Shown here piece after piece: positions 27,301 to 35,124 of a stretch of 64,000 nucleotides of DNA. Source of the stretch: Incurvaria masculella (Eukaryota > Arthropoda > Insecta > Lepidoptera > Incurvariidae); NCBI GenBank assembly GCA_946894095.1, contig OX335644.1, positions 25,463,595 to 25,527,594 on the forward strand, given 5' to 3'. The notes beneath the pieces were generated by a model. That model ran no database searches and was not told the DNA's origin. It was given only the letters and a program-made list of their open reading frames with translations. The translations under genes were made by a program, and so were the position numbers. The stretch's first letter is position 1; each line of letters starts with the position of its first letter.

Positions 27301-30300
27301 ACTGAAGGGAGACGGCGAACGCCCGCTTGATGTTGGCCGACCAGAGGGGCTCGTCTTTGGCCATTTGCACTGCGTACAGCACCCCAGACTCCTGACATTT
27401 TCACATGGTCACTTTAGTCCTAGCGAGTCTGAACAATTTGGAAGCTCAAACGTCATTGAAAGCGCTATAGGTTGGACGCAAGAATATTTAGCCCTTGCGT
27501 TGAACCGGCATGTTGCGAAAGAGCGCGGCGAAGAGAGTTCCAGTGTTCAAATGTCTCGATTTTAAATTCTTAAGGTGGCCCAACCCGGCGGGACTAACTC
27601 ATTCGCGGGCACGGTACAAAACCGTGCTATTGCGCTCTGGGACCTTCTCTGTTTAAAAGAAAAAGACAGGCTCCGTGATGAGGAAGATGCAACATGTCCA
27701 CAAAAAAGACAATGTGCATAGTGTATGATTTGGTAAGATTTACGAAAATTTTGATTTCAAAACGACTTATAGCTAAAAGTAAACCACGACCGCTGTAGTC
27801 AAAAATCTAACAAAAACCAAATCTTCAATAAATCTTGATTAAATAAGCTATGTCTGATGACTAATGTTTTTAAGATTTCCTTACTTTGTCATTGCGTAAT
27901 AAACCACCAAATTTATTGTATCTAACGCGTGAAAAATTCGAACTTTCGGACCTTATAACTATAAATTTTGCAATGCCACCAGTCATCAGACATCTAGTTC
28001 AATCAAATAAAGCTCTTTTGAGCAAAATTTGGGATCTCTGATAAGAAATATGGACGTGATCTTCTTTCCCCGTTTGTATGGGGAGTTGAGCGGGTTGGGC
28101 CACCTTAACACCAAAGGTTAAAGGATACACTTCCGGTTAAACGTAAAAATGAATGGTGTTTAAATACAACATCTGTTTAAATTTTGTTAGGGTTTTGTTT
28201 ACTCAGTAGCTATTAGACTCGACTACTAGTCGAGTAGTATTTCGACTGTTCATCTTTTCATTCAACCGGATGTGTATCCTAAACTCTTTGGTCGACTGTA
28301 CCTCAACTCACATTCATTTGCATAGATTTCTCAGTGATTTCAGCCAAACAAATCCCTGCGAGATGAATTGTAATTATTTTGGTTTGCACTATGGCATTGA
28401 ATGAAAGATGCAATTGTCCGAGCTTTTCATTTAGTTCAATCCAACCGTGTAATATTAAAAAGGTCCTGGCATGATTCCTAGTTTCCTGGTGTGTTAGAAT
28501 AATATCATGACAGTAGATGCCATCCATGTCCAGTTACAAAAGAAATCTACATTCTGTGCCTGCGATTTAAAATCGCTGGTGAGCCTAATCAACAGATCAC
28601 CTAAAACAATGTATCTGAGCGGCTCGTAGCCTAGTGGCGCGGGGACTGGACTAGCGTACCAGAGGCCTGGGTTCAATTCCGACTTGCACCACTGTCTTTC
28701 TCTTTCCGAGTTTGATACGTGCATTTCGTCACGAATGCGAGCTGCTCCATGGTTCGGAACCCATGTAAAACTGTAGGTCCCCTTCCCCTACTTGGTGGTA
28801 GGGTTTAAGCCCGCCCGGGTTGGTACCATCGCATTGGATGAAAAGATGGTCGAAGCGGCAATGAAAAATTGACCGTGTTTTCCATCCACTTCAATGTAGC
28901 CGTGCTCATAAAGGGAAGGTCCTGGCATGGCACTTAATTCCTTCAGGATCTATTTTAGGCCCATTTTTGTTTGTTTTGTTTTTAAATGATATTGGTAAAT
29001 GCTTTAAATTTTGTAAATATCTTATTTACGCAGATGATCTGAAAATATATACTAAAATTAATTCCACAAATGATTGTTTGTTGCTGCAAGATGATCTTAA
29101 TCGATTATATGGTTATTGCCAGTGGTATAAAATGCAGCTCAATATTCTTAAGTGTAAAAAAATGACTATTACTAAGAATCACAACATTTTTGATTTCACG
29201 TACACTATTGGAGGCGAACCACTTGAAAGTGTTGAAAGTATGAGGGATCTCGGGATAATCATCGACAAAAAGCTACATTTTGAAGCACACGTATAAAATA
29301 TTAAAAATAAAGCATTCAAAATGATGGGTTTTGTGCTTCGTAACACCAAGGACTTTAATAATGCTGACAGTTATATTTTACTTTTTAACTCACTGGTAAG
29401 GTCTCACCTAGAGTATGCTGCTGAAATATGGAACCCCTTCTACTATAAATATGTCAAATCTCTTGAAAGCATACAAAAGTACTTTTACCGTGTTATGCAG
29501 TACAGACTCCGCCGGAAAGGTATATCTTGTACCGTGAACCCTATGACTCTAGCTAATAGAAGATGTCTAGGCGATATGATGTTCCTGCACAAACTTCTTC
29601 ACAGCAAAATCACATGTAGTGAGTTGCTTGCTCAAGTGGATATTCGTGTTCCCAGCAGTCGCGGCACTCGTAACGCTGTTCTCTTTCTTCTTCCGCGAAC
29701 GCGTACCAACGCAGGCAAAAGAAAACCGTTCTACAGAATGTTCCAGACATACAACCAGACTTTTAGTAACGTTGATATTTTTAATTGCAATCATGGTTCG
29801 TTTAAAAAATATATTGAAAACATTTTGGAATGACAGTCCTCTTTATTGTTTGGTTATTTATAAAGGCGTACATATTATCATATTATTATCTTTATATTGT
29901 CTTTTTTTTTTTTTTTTTTAAATATATCAATAATAGTATAATAACAATATGTATAAATATACTATATAATCTTTATATGAATACTTATATGTTTAGTGGT
30001 TACATATACAAATGCATCGCAGTGTTAATGTTTAATGTTTTCTGCATGTTATCGCAGGTATTTTATTCAGTGCACAAGAAAAAAATAATAATACATAGAC
30101 ACCTAGGTACTTTGTCAGCTATTTAAATACCATATTTTTGAACTCTGTGGCATCTGGTGTTGTGTAATGACTTGTTGTGTATTTTATTGTAATACTATGC
30201 TTGTTTTTGTGTCATTACATGTTAAGATGCTCTAAATAAAGAAAAAAAAAAAAAAAAGGAATGTGGTGTATTGGGCTAATACCATAACGGTAGTTGTGTG

Positions 30301-33300
30301 GTATTAGCCATCCATGTCAGGTCGCATAAAAAAAAAAGTGACGAGACATGGCTGGTGCCAACCTGACTTACCAGCCAGTAATGCGCTTCCCAGCTTCTCG
30401 TGAGGGTGGCTGCTTCACTCGGCAAGCTGTGAGGCGTCTGGTAGGTCTTGGACGCCGAGTTTGAGTTGGAAATTGTCGTCTGGAACGAACCAAGAAAGTT
30501 TTTGATCGCTTTAGTGTCACGGTGAAGACTGCGATGAGACCAGCATTACGTCCTGGCGCTGGAATAAGGGTGCTTTGTGCATATCAAATACAAATGATTA
30601 ATATAATAATTTGACTGAAAAAAATCTTAAAATGGTTTACTTTAGATTCATAAAAGTTTACTAAAAAATATTGTTGCCTAATTAAACTCAACAATTATGG
30701 ACCAAAGTATTCCTTTTCAAGTTTATTGCCACCGAAAATACTTGCACCTATTTTATTTTATTTTAAATAAGACATACATATATCTTAATACATACATACA
30801 TATTCATAATACAGCATCCACATGCACAGGAAAACGCCTCCTCTTAAAACGTTGCGTATTAAGAATAATACTAGTTAAAATCCTAGAGAACGAGCGTGTA
30901 CTCCTTTGACACGTCAGAATCTTGAGACCCTCCAACTCGGAATGAGTGCAGGGTATCTCTCTCTGCCAGCCATTCAAACTAACTCGCACCGAGTCAAACG
31001 ACTAATAGTATTCTGTATTCAAATAAATTATGTGCTGCATCGGTGCACGCAAATTCGTTACAAACAAAAAAAAATCAGTCTGATTGGTTTTAAAAACGCG
31101 CTCAAAGGAGTATTGAGAAATCTTTCAATCATTCCATTTAAAATTTTAATTTCTGGCAACTTTTATATGTAAATGCGAACCACCCACACTTTCCGTCTCT
31201 TTTGAGTAACAGCACGAATTTTTGACGCCATTCGACTGCCACGTTTTTCCTGCACTGAGCTCTCGACATATTCTTCAAGAAATCCAGCCAAAATGAGTTT
31301 TTATTGCCAATCTTCGATGTCGGCAGCGAATGCTAAGTTCGCCTAGCAGTGGTTGACCTATAGAGTCATTGTATCGCCACGCCTTCTCATCATCACCACT
31401 GACACCAGCAAACCCCGGGCCCGGGTTCCAGCTCGAGACGTGAACACCCACTGGCACGGAGAGCAGGTCAGTCGCAATGTATTTTATAGGGCGCCATTCA
31501 ATCTCTTAATAACCAACACAGTCCACAATTAATTATTTTTATTTCTTCCAAAATCCAGCAACTTACGGGGACTGCGCTAATTTCGAGTGCAGCCCTCCCC
31601 TTCAGAAGTGTAACTTCAATAAATTAAAGACTACCAACCTTAATATTGTCCAACTGCATCTTAAGCCTCGTCGCATTGTACACCTGCACCTTGAGCCTGG
31701 CCTCCAGGGTCCAGTGGGAAGCGCCCTCCGCCGGCAGCAGGGTGCCACTGCTCACGTCCGCCTTCACGCTGAAGACGTACTGCTCGAGTCGCGGGAAGAG
31801 CCAGCCCACTCCGACGTTGCCGGTCGGGGCGCCTGTGGCGGTCGCTAGGAGCGCTGCTGGGGAACCATGTCGAGAATTCAATTGTTTATTATTTATTCCA
31901 GCCCACTCCGACGTTGCCGGACGGGGCGCCCGTGGCGGTCGCTAGGAGCGCTGCTGAGGAGCCATGTCGGAATTTAAATGTTTATTGTTTATTCCAGCCC
32001 ACTCCGACGTTGCCGGTCGTTAGAAGGGTGCAAAAGAGCCATTGTTTGTTTATTATTTATCATCCATAGGCAATCCTCTGCACTTGTATTTATCATATTT
32101 CATCATTTGGCAGTTCCTTATCTTAACCTGACCTAACCTAACCCATTCATACAAAAACACTGTTTATTATCGTAATTAATAGGTTTACTGTAAATGCTTG
32201 TGTTTTTTTAATGTATTATTTGATTTCAATTCATTATTAGCACCTACCTAAATTTTCTGCAGAATTGTATGTAATTTCGTTGTTTTTTGAGATTTCTGTT
32301 TTTGTCTGAATAAATTCATTTTCTTTCTTTCTTTCTTATCCAAATCAGAAAGAGAAAAAAAGTGGAGCATGACCGGGACGAGGATTTGAATTGAAAGAGC
32401 ATTAAGGTCCAAGGATGTTTTATATTTGTGTAGAAAATGTAATAATATAAATGTATTGATTATATCTATCTCCACAAATATAAATATCCGTGGACGGACG
32501 ATTTAGTGTATCCCTCATATGACTGCTCTATTCAATTATGTAAACCAGTGGCATCGATGATCTTAGCGATTTTTCAAAAAATGATTTGTAACTCTTATAG
32601 AGGCGCTGCCTGTAAGGAATGCCATGGGAGCACTTGCATTATTTTTAAGTGCCGGAACCTGTGTGGGTTTCATTAAAGAATATACTCAATTAAATATGCG
32701 TATGTGGAGATTTCGTTCCGACATTTCATTGGTTGAAATCGAGCGGAGTCGGCGAGGTCAGGGCCACACCAGATAAGTATCTGTCACCAACGAAATTACC
32801 ACGATTGGTGGTATTACCAACCACATGAGTATGCCCTCTAATGATCGTTACTCTGTGCAGGGCTAAATCCACAGAACAGAAATAACGGGGCTTAATCCAA
32901 AATAACTGGCGAACAAAAATATGACAGGCGCGGATTTTAAAGTTTGTTTCATAACTTTGTTTTCGGAGAACCATAAAAAAAAAGGGCTTGGTTTAGAGTT
33001 TCGGTGACAGCTTCACTTTCGGAAAAGCAAAAAAGCTTACGTCTATAAGTTTGTTTGAAAACTATGCTTTCGAAGGACCAACATAACAGTCATGCGATAC
33101 TTTCAAAATGAGAATCGAACTCGTAGCTCGTGTAACTCTGGACATTCAACAGATACGGCAATTAAAAAACGGTCGCTCGTCCGTTTTACTCGAACTCGAA
33201 ATTGCAAGTGTAATAGCCCAGTAGGCCCCTGGTAAATTATCAGTCGAAAATCGCGAACGAATTTATCTGCATGTCTGTGACACGCAGATGTCTAGCGTGA

Positions 33301-33407
33301 CGTACGTATCTAAATATAAATAGAAAGAAAGATATTGACTACATATTGAGTGAAATATTGAATGACGGAGACTTACCCAAAATTACTATGTGTCCCTGTG
33401 ACCCCAT
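1..33407 (-). CDS. Large lipid transfer protein gene (vitellogenin/apolipophorin superfamily), 5' half, 21 exons
   Basis: Exons in transcription order: 33407-33377, 31856-31639, 30479-30372, 27391-27245, 26572-26423, 24826-24705, 22108-21952, 20749-20658, 18006-17829, 17441-17201, 15721-15549, 14570-14353, 13411-13195, 12104-11970, 11479-11386, 10735-10634, 9124-9013, 8004-7861, 1680-1524, 835-741 and 535-388. All have AG/GT borders and their phases agree end to end, giving about 1,013 codons without a stop. Residues 1-25 form a signal peptide. A vitellogenin_N-type lipid-binding module follows, starting with aromatic/Gly residues before QYVFSVKADVSSG, and then the DUF1943-type region beginning at the P-T-E-L-G motif near residue 791. 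Family proteins are secreted lipid carriers (vitellogenin, apolipophorin, lipid transfer particle apolipoprotein). At over 1,000 residues and still open at the window edge, it is too long for MTP. I cannot choose between the other members because the C-terminal half lies outside the window. Confidence 0.85.
388..535 (-). CDS. LLTP exon 21, first of three tandem copies
   Basis: One base plus 49 codons, with acceptor ctgctcgcag. The product has L-R-P-S-L-I-A-V-H-G-L-F-L-L-S-V and a basic/aromatic end, R-F-P-F-H-L-P-R-G. The donor CAG|GTGGAG is weak and uncertain; the frame stays open right through the following 83 bases into the next copy. Confidence 0.65.
741..835 (-). CDS. LLTP exon 20
   Basis: Thirty-one codons plus two bases, with acceptor tttttcag and donor GA|GTAAGT. 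It encodes G-F-Y-F-D-C-D-R-P-M-S-G-V-E-L-L-E-K-L-L. Confidence 0.85.
1000..1225 (+). mobile_element. LINE 3' fragment
   Basis: CTATTCAGCGGGGGAACGCTGC translates A-I-Q-R-G-N-A-A-S, a typical ORF2 C-terminal motif; the same block occurs at 35458. The AT-rich remainder looks like its 3' UTR. Confidence 0.55.
1524..1680 (-). CDS. LLTP exon 19, C-x2-C segment
   Basis: One base plus 52 codons, with acceptor cgtttcag and donor CAG|GTAAGA. It has the cysteine pair L-C-P-N-C-Q. It follows exon 18 across a 6-kb repeat-filled intron; phase 2 fits. A TTAA-flanked MITE ends 28 bases before the acceptor. Confidence 0.88.
1709..2187. mobile_element. TTAA-flanked MITE, copy 1
   Basis: A 471-bp core between TTAA at 1709-1712 and 2184-2187. 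Inverted ends read GGCGCTAGGACTAGCCAA and its near-complement TTGGCTAGTACCAGGCCC. The TTAA target suggests a piggyBac-like origin. It lies 28 bases from the LLTP exon 19 acceptor. Confidence 0.85.
2579..2735 (+). repeat. Interspersed repeat D; also 26160-26315, 16176-16400, 60175-60265
   Basis: Copies share GAAAACC...AAAAAACTA, AAGAAAATC, GGTTTTCTAGACTC and the end TGATTCCTGATTACTGAATGCCAGGAATAGACCTGCTG. Confidence 0.7.
3625..5003. repeat. About 119-bp tandem array, about 12 diverged copies
   Basis: The block ACAAAATGGCCGCCACACCTAAG recurs about every 118-121 bases (near 3748, 3865, 3976, 4209, 4327, 4448, 4567, 4685, 4806, 4922). Copies differ by scattered substitutions and one shorter unit, so it is an older array. 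It lies in LLTP intron 18. Confidence 0.95.
5004..5439. other. Unassigned intron sequence between two tandem arrays
   Basis: AT-rich apart from 5010-5090. No gene or clear repeat seen. Confidence 0.4.
5440..6065. repeat. 118-bp tandem array, about 5.3 copies
   Basis: CATTCCTGGTCATCATCAGA recurs at about 5453, 5571, 5689, 5807, 5925 and 6044 with exact 118-base spacing. Unrelated in sequence to the neighbouring 119-bp array despite similar length. Confidence 0.95.
6540..7330. repeat. Repeat E with inverted AAATTGGCGTTTACGGC blocks; related copy 47300-47810
   Basis: CTAAATTGGCGTTTACGGC and its complement CGTAAACGCC..TTTAG recur several times, with ACCGATCGACTGGCGTTTT. The 47 kb copy includes a local tandem duplication of about 155 bases. 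Confidence 0.6.
7450..7715 (-). mobile_element. SINE body, head missing
   Basis: Reverse orientation; body from the GACATGGATGGCTAATACCA end to CGTGGAATCCGAACCACGG. Confidence 0.8.
7861..8004 (-). CDS. LLTP exon 18
   Basis: One base, 47 codons and two bases, with acceptor actttcag and donor CT|GTAAGT. It encodes G-T-A-L-T-T-L-S-S-Y-G-P-V-L-G and L-V-A-H-L-P-L-K-F-D-V-S-L, typical of the beta-sheet region. The box-A end of a full SINE lies only about 25 bases upstream of the acceptor. Confidence 0.88.
8030..8440 (+). mobile_element. Full-length tRNA-headed SINE
   Basis: The head has box A (TAGCCTAGTGGCGCGGGG) and box B (GGGTTCAATTCC), followed by an approximately 330-bp body and an A-rich tail. 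About ten copies occur in the window. This one starts about 25 bases from the LLTP exon 18 acceptor. Confidence 0.9.
9013..9124 (-). CDS. LLTP exon 17
   Basis: Two bases, 36 codons and two bases. The acceptor is tactgacag; the donor CAG|GTCGCT is weak. I chose it because it is the only one giving phase 2 and a sensible join, H-F-R-Y-H-G, to exon 18. An open frame continues 80 bases into the intron and is not used. Confidence 0.75.
9190..10677. repeat. 45-bp tandem array at the LLTP exon 16 end, about 27 uniform plus about 6 decayed units
   Basis: Unit: the 45 bases starting gatttagctcagtctgcaat. Units from about 9463 to 10677 are nearly identical; those from 9190 to 9462 are diverged. On the minus strand each encodes Q-Y-P-L-Q-T-E-L-N-L-P-T-E-L-G and ends in the splice donor G|GTCAGT. 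Variants (PTALG, PTEFG, PTAFG) recur in a 7-unit (315-bp) pattern. Both strands are open for over 400 codons only because the unit is a multiple of three with no stop. Confidence 0.97.
10634..10735 (-). CDS. LLTP exon 16, shortest form, ending at the P-T-E-L-G motif
   Basis: Two bases, 33 codons and one base. It ends L-N-L-P-T-E-L-G, and exon 17 continues T-P-V-T. P-T-E-L-G-x-P is the conserved start of the DUF1943-type region in this family. The donor TTAG|GTCAGT at 10633 is the first of about 27 identical donors in the 45-bp array, so each later donor would lengthen the exon by a multiple of 15 codons without changing phase. Confidence 0.85.
11386..11479 (-). CDS. LLTP exon 15
   Basis: Thirty-one codons plus one base, with acceptor gtttccag and donor A|GTGAGT. 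The product V-H-I-E-V-I-V-N-N-Q-G-K-T-V-Y-A is beta-strand-like. Confidence 0.82.
11970..12104 (-). CDS. LLTP exon 14
   Basis: Forty-five codons in phase 0, with donor AAG|GTGAGG. It encodes a beta-sheet segment rich in Leu/Lys/Glu (V-M-V-K-A-E-G-V-T-G and L-A-D-L-L-K-R-M-K-V). Confidence 0.85.
13195..13411 (-). CDS. LLTP exon 13
   Basis: One base plus 72 codons, with acceptor tatacag and donor TCT|GTGAGT. The peptide includes W-A-T-G-N-Y-I-V-D-T-S-D-D-E-R-D and A-V-A-Y-L-T-I-N-T-N-Q, the move from the helical domain to the first lipid-pocket beta sheet. Confidence 0.9.
14353..14570 (-). CDS. LLTP exon 12
   Basis: Seventy-two codons plus two bases, with donor CT|GTGAGT. It contains the highly family-typical Y-W-P-I-L-T-N, L-Q-L-R-V-S-A-L-G-M-L-L and L-K-Q-F-W-Y-T-T segments of the vitellogenin helical domain. 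Confidence 0.92.
14710..15378. repeat. 92-bp tandem array, about 7 copies
   Basis: CCCCGATGTCGTAGCCAGC recurs every 92 bases (14811, 14903, 14995 and on). Most copies are identical; the first and last are diverged. It fills LLTP intron 11 close to exon 12. Confidence 0.95.
15549..15721 (-). CDS. LLTP exon 11
   Basis: Two bases plus 57 codons, with acceptor aatttcag and donor GTGAGT. It encodes helical-domain repeats (L-V-W-L-Q-G-L-A-N-L and H-E-R-F-L-A-I-W-A-T). A 92-bp tandem array fills much of the next intron. Confidence 0.9.
16400..17200 (-). pseudogene. Pseudo-exon array: partial copies of LLTP exon 10, period about 236 bp
   Basis: GTAGTTCTTGACGTATTCTTC recurs near 16510, 16746, 16982 (variant) and 17218 (real exon). 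Copies hold the 3' two thirds of exon 10 plus intron. In the copies examined, one base is missing in the L-L-N-L-G-P-E-V region, which shifts the frame. They cannot encode the same domain. Confidence 0.88.
17201..17441 (-). CDS. LLTP exon 10, source of a pseudo-exon array
   Basis: Eighty codons plus one base, with acceptor gtcaacag and donor ACTG|GTACAC. It continues the helical domain, with F-N-V-A-E-Y-S-E-D-L-L and I-R-H-A-S-I-L-S-F-A-T-L-A. Its 3' two thirds recur as decayed tandem copies just downstream in the intron. Confidence 0.88.
17829..18006 (-). CDS. LLTP exon 9
   Basis: One base plus 59 codons, with donor GTGAGACC. It encodes part of the alpha-helical domain, including N-V-F-F-E-V-L-P-H-L-R and L-V-K-Y-L-V-V-E. 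N-E-T is a possible N-glycosylation site. It is GC-rich compared with the surrounding AT-rich intron. Confidence 0.9.
18033..19185. other. LLTP intron 8 sequence without recognised feature
   Basis: AT-rich, no coding signal; possible old LINE tail near 18600. Confidence 0.35.
19190..19345 (+). mobile_element. Diverged SINE fragment; others at 20505-20640, 28330-28545, 11610-11760, 13490-13640, 44710-44760
   Basis: Each shares recognisable parts of the SINE body (CCATGGTTCGGAATCCATAT, GGTCCCCTTCCCC, GGTACCATCGCATT, GGCTAATA) with strong decay. Confidence 0.65.
19722..20012 (+). repeat. Interspersed repeat C: GGGTTCCGTACC ends and (GGAC)n core
   Basis: Begins CCGGCCAAGTGCGAGTCGGACTCGC, contains GACAGACGGACGGACGG and ends GGGTACGGAACCCTAA. 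Frames over it, including the Ser/Val/Arg-rich ones, are artefacts of the tetranucleotide. Confidence 0.85.
20658..20749 (-). CDS. LLTP exon 8
   Basis: Thirty codons plus two bases, with acceptor ggtttcag and donor GTATGT. It is an amphipathic helical segment (L-L-T-K-V-S-E-S-I-D-R-D-N). A decayed SINE begins about 20 bases beyond the donor. Confidence 0.8.
21070..21625 (+). mobile_element. 5'-truncated LINE of the same family
   Basis: M-E-T-L-F-K-I-Y-K-S-H-I-R-P-L-L-E-Y-G and R-V-Q-R-R-A-T-Q, followed after a frameshift by H-L-R-G-H-S-L-K-L and W-N-K-L-P-E-D-V-V. It ends in AAATAAATAAATAAATAAAG. It lies in the LLTP intron between exons 7 and 8. Confidence 0.82.
21952..22108 (-). CDS. LLTP exon 7
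   Basis: One base plus 52 codons, with acceptor gattgcag and donor GAG|GTGGGA. It encodes S-L-S-R-D-H-V-T-L-L-E-M and a Tyr/His/Arg-rich stretch with a potential N-glycosylation site, N-S-S. A 56-bp minisatellite begins about 30 bases before the acceptor. Confidence 0.85.
22140..22470. repeat. 56-bp tandem array, about 6 copies
   Basis: GGACATGGATTGATAATGTA recurs at 22140, 22196, 22252 and on. It begins about 30 bases upstream of the exon 7 acceptor in the LLTP transcript. Confidence 0.95.
22485..22670. repeat. MITE family A copy
   Basis: Begins TTACCATGGTAAAATAACTCGCCGGTGAACAGG and ends CCTGTTCACCCTGGCG, the inverted form. It shares an internal ACGAAATGCAACT block with the copies at 38060 and 48310. 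The far right terminus is replaced by repeat family B. Confidence 0.65.
22661..22800 (-). repeat. Interspersed repeat family B copy
   Basis: Shares CCGGACTATTTTACTCGCAATTTC and an inner ATTGGACTCGAAGTTCGT block with copies at 33095-33235 and 36222-36350, which run in the opposite direction. Confidence 0.6.
22800..24700. other. AT-rich LLTP intron 6 sequence
   Basis: Apart from the repeat C fragment at 23198-23310, I see only A/T-rich sequence and short shadows. Confidence 0.4.
23198..23310 (+). repeat. Repeat C fragment
   Basis: Only the (GGAC)n core and the GGTTCCGTTTTCACCC end. Confidence 0.8.
24705..24826 (-). CDS. LLTP exon 6
   Basis: Forty codons plus two bases, with acceptor catgtttcag and donor GTAAGTTATT. 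The peptide has R-V-Y-Q-L-D-D-R-G-L-L and ends A-V-V-T-K/N before exon 7. Confidence 0.85.
24950..25655 (+). mobile_element. RTE-like LINE 3' fragment with internal triplication
   Basis: Translated pieces (R-T-K-V-E-D-I-I-K-K-I and W-T-x2-I-T-E-W-Q-P) resemble the RTE ORF2 end. The block AGAGGGGAATTGAAAGAA repeats near 25028, 25150 and 25271 with decayed copies between. Many stops. Confidence 0.6.
26423..26572 (-). CDS. LLTP exon 5, cysteine-bearing segment
   Basis: Fifty codons. Two cysteines near the start (P-C-L-H-D-T-C-Q-A-E-Y) and one near the end (P-D-I-C-T-R-D-L-K) fit the disulphide-bonded beta-barrel of the family. The donor AAG|GTCTGC is weak, but the phase joins exon 6 cleanly. 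Longer open frames on both strands here are shadows. Confidence 0.75.
27245..27391 (-). CDS. LLTP exon 4
   Basis: Forty-nine codons in phase 0, with donor GTAAGTATTG. It contains the family-typical block G-V-L-Y-A-V followed by W-S-A-N-I-K-R-A, the conserved W-x2-N-x-K-R segment of vitellogenin_N domains. Confidence 0.85.
28617..30338 (+). mobile_element. SINE copy split by LINE (28617-28948 and 30258-30338)
   Basis: Both halves match the 8030 copy; the break falls inside CCTTC(G)GGAATGTGG. The tail is A-rich at about 30328. Confidence 0.9.
28949..30257 (+). mobile_element. 5'-truncated LINE with RT Y-A-D-D, inserted in a SINE
   Basis: Frame 28967-29296 has G-P-F-L-F-V-L-F-L-N-D-I and catalytic Y-A-D-D; a TAA at 29294-29296 interrupts it, and the same frame resumes to 29833 (S-H-L-E-Y-A-A-E-I-W-N-P). 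A 3' UTR of about 400 bases ends AATAAAG plus A16. GGA flanks both ends. Jockey/CR1-like. Confidence 0.9.
30372..30479 (-). CDS. LLTP exon 3
   Basis: Thirty-six codons in phase 0, with acceptor ttccag and donor GTAAGT (30371-30366). The product is Ser/Thr-rich and ends in W-E-A-H-Y-W-L. It matches the vitellogenin_N position by order and phase rather than by a motif I recognise, so support is weaker than for its neighbours. Confidence 0.6.
31639..31856 (-). CDS. LLTP exon 2: end of signal peptide and start of lipid-binding module
   Basis: The acceptor is a NAGNAG pair (CAGCAG, 31859-31854), so the exon can start at 31856 or 31853, adding or removing one alanine in the signal peptide. The peptide then has the W-L-F-P-R-L-E-Q-Y-V-F-S-V run that opens the vitellogenin_N module. 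The donor is read as AAG|GTTGGT at 31638; a GTAGTC four bases later would break the phase to exon 3. Confidence 0.75.
31801..32030. repeat. About 97-bp tandem copies of the LLTP exon 2 start
   Basis: CCAGCCCACTCCGACGTTGC begins at 31801 (exon 2), 31899 and 31994. The upstream copies repeat the acceptor and signal-peptide codons but have no donor, so they are decoy acceptors. Confidence 0.85.
33377..33407 (-). CDS. LLTP exon 1: start codon and first half of signal peptide
   Basis: The start context is AAGGCCATGGG. Ten codons and one base are followed by a strong GTAAGT donor (33376-33371). Joined to exon 2, this gives a hydrophobic stretch, I-V-I-L-A-A-L-L-A-T, typical of a secretory signal. 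An AG (attttcag) lies 11 bases before the ATG, so a 5' UTR intron further upstream is possible. Confidence 0.7.
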
Positions 33408-33825
33408 GGCCTTGACACCTGAAAATTTTACATTTCTTACAATATGCCTAATCACCATAGATCAATCGATCTATAATATCTTTGATTATCACCTAATTTC
33501 TAATTCTGTATATTAACGAACGCTTTTCGTAGCGAGTACATTTCAAAATGATTGTCTAAATCTCGGCATAATAGGTACGCTTGTCGAAAATTTTACAAAT
33601 GGTTGTTTGATAAATAATTATAAAACGTCTCAATTTCTCAATATAAATTTCAAGTGTGCACAATGACTGGATTTTTAAAAAGTAATTGGGTGTGCCTGTG
33701 TTCGTGAACTTATTCTCCTAACCGGCTCGTCGATCGCTTTAGGGGGTAGTGGGTACCGGTTTTTAAGAAAAGTGCAACTGGGGGCTAGCGTCCGAAATGT
33801 TTTTGTCTAGTTGTTTATTTGGCGC

Positions 33826-34308
33826 TTAAGGCGCTAGGACTAGCCAACTAGGTACTCGCGCCATACAAATGCACTTTTTAACAAATGTAATAAAATGTAG
33901 TGAAACGCTTCAGCAAATCCAAATAGAACTCCAGACTGATAATGGATTGTTAATATTTTTTTATTCCATCATTTATTTAAATAATAATAAAAATAAAAAA
34001 GTTGATTTTTCTCATTAGAAATCTGAAAGTCATTCGATTTCTAGATATAAGCAAAAACAGCATATATGCATAAACAAAAAATTCCATTTGCTTTTAGATT
34101 TCTACATTTAGTCAAAAAAGTTCGGAAATGGACACCGTTTCCGCAATGTATTTTGTATAGAAAAAGGAAACATACATTAACGAAAATCATTCGATTCCTA
34201 GACAAGGAATCATATATTGTAAGGATGACACTTATAATCGTCAGACTTAGTTAGTTAACTTGGGGTGCCTCGTCTAACTTTGCGATTTGGCTAGTACCAG
34301 GCCCTTAA
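33826..34308. mobile_element. TTAA-flanked MITE, copy 2
   Basis: Nearly identical to copy 1 in the same orientation, with TTAA at both ends and 475 bp between. It lies upstream of the LLTP start codon. Confidence 0.85.
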
Positions 34309-35124
34309 GCCGTCACCGACTGTGACTTTATGAATATAGTTCCATCAAGCTATCAGCTACTCCTTAGAGCCAATGACAGCTTGGTCCATCGGTTTAGGCG
34401 GGAAAACGCAATAGACTGACAGACAGAGTTACTTTCTCATTATTAATATTAGTATGGATGATAAAAATCTTCAATGTGAAACTACACAGTGGAAATAACA
34501 ATTGAAATCACCAGTTACCTACTCTTCAAAGGCGAGCTAATCTTTTAAAGTAACTAATACCGTCACTCTACCATTGGTACGATTAAAAGTTAAAACACAC
34601 ACAATGTTAATATGTTTAATATTATTAAAAGCAAAATATGTTATTATCCACACGATTAAGTATTTTTTTTATTACAGATTAACCACATGCTTAAGATTGC
34701 TTACACGTAAAGCTTTGACACACACCCCGTAGGAGGGAACGCGGATCGCTACTGGCTAGCTGCTCCAATCAGCGGTTGGTGTCAAAGTTCGCAGTACGCG
34801 ACGTAACTTGAGACAATGCTACGGTCGGCAGCCGAATCGAGTAGACTTCAAAATGGTTTTCGTTATATGAGAGTTGTGCCATTCATCTTCATAAAGAAGA
34901 TAGAGTTAGGATATATTGCATGGTGGAGAAAGTGTTTTGGGGATTTCTTAGTATATTCTTTATTGTTTATACATCATCCATAGACAGTACACTGCACTCG
35001 GATTTGTCATATTTTATCATTGCGCAGCATGTGTTATGTGTAATAATGTAACTATAAATAGCCGTTTAGTTTCTCTCATCTAAGTTGAAATCATCAGGTG
35101 CTATCTGGCTGCCATCAATATTAT

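Noticed and set aside
32120..32145. Telomeric CCTAA repeats
   Set aside because: Only two to three units; chance or repeat debris.
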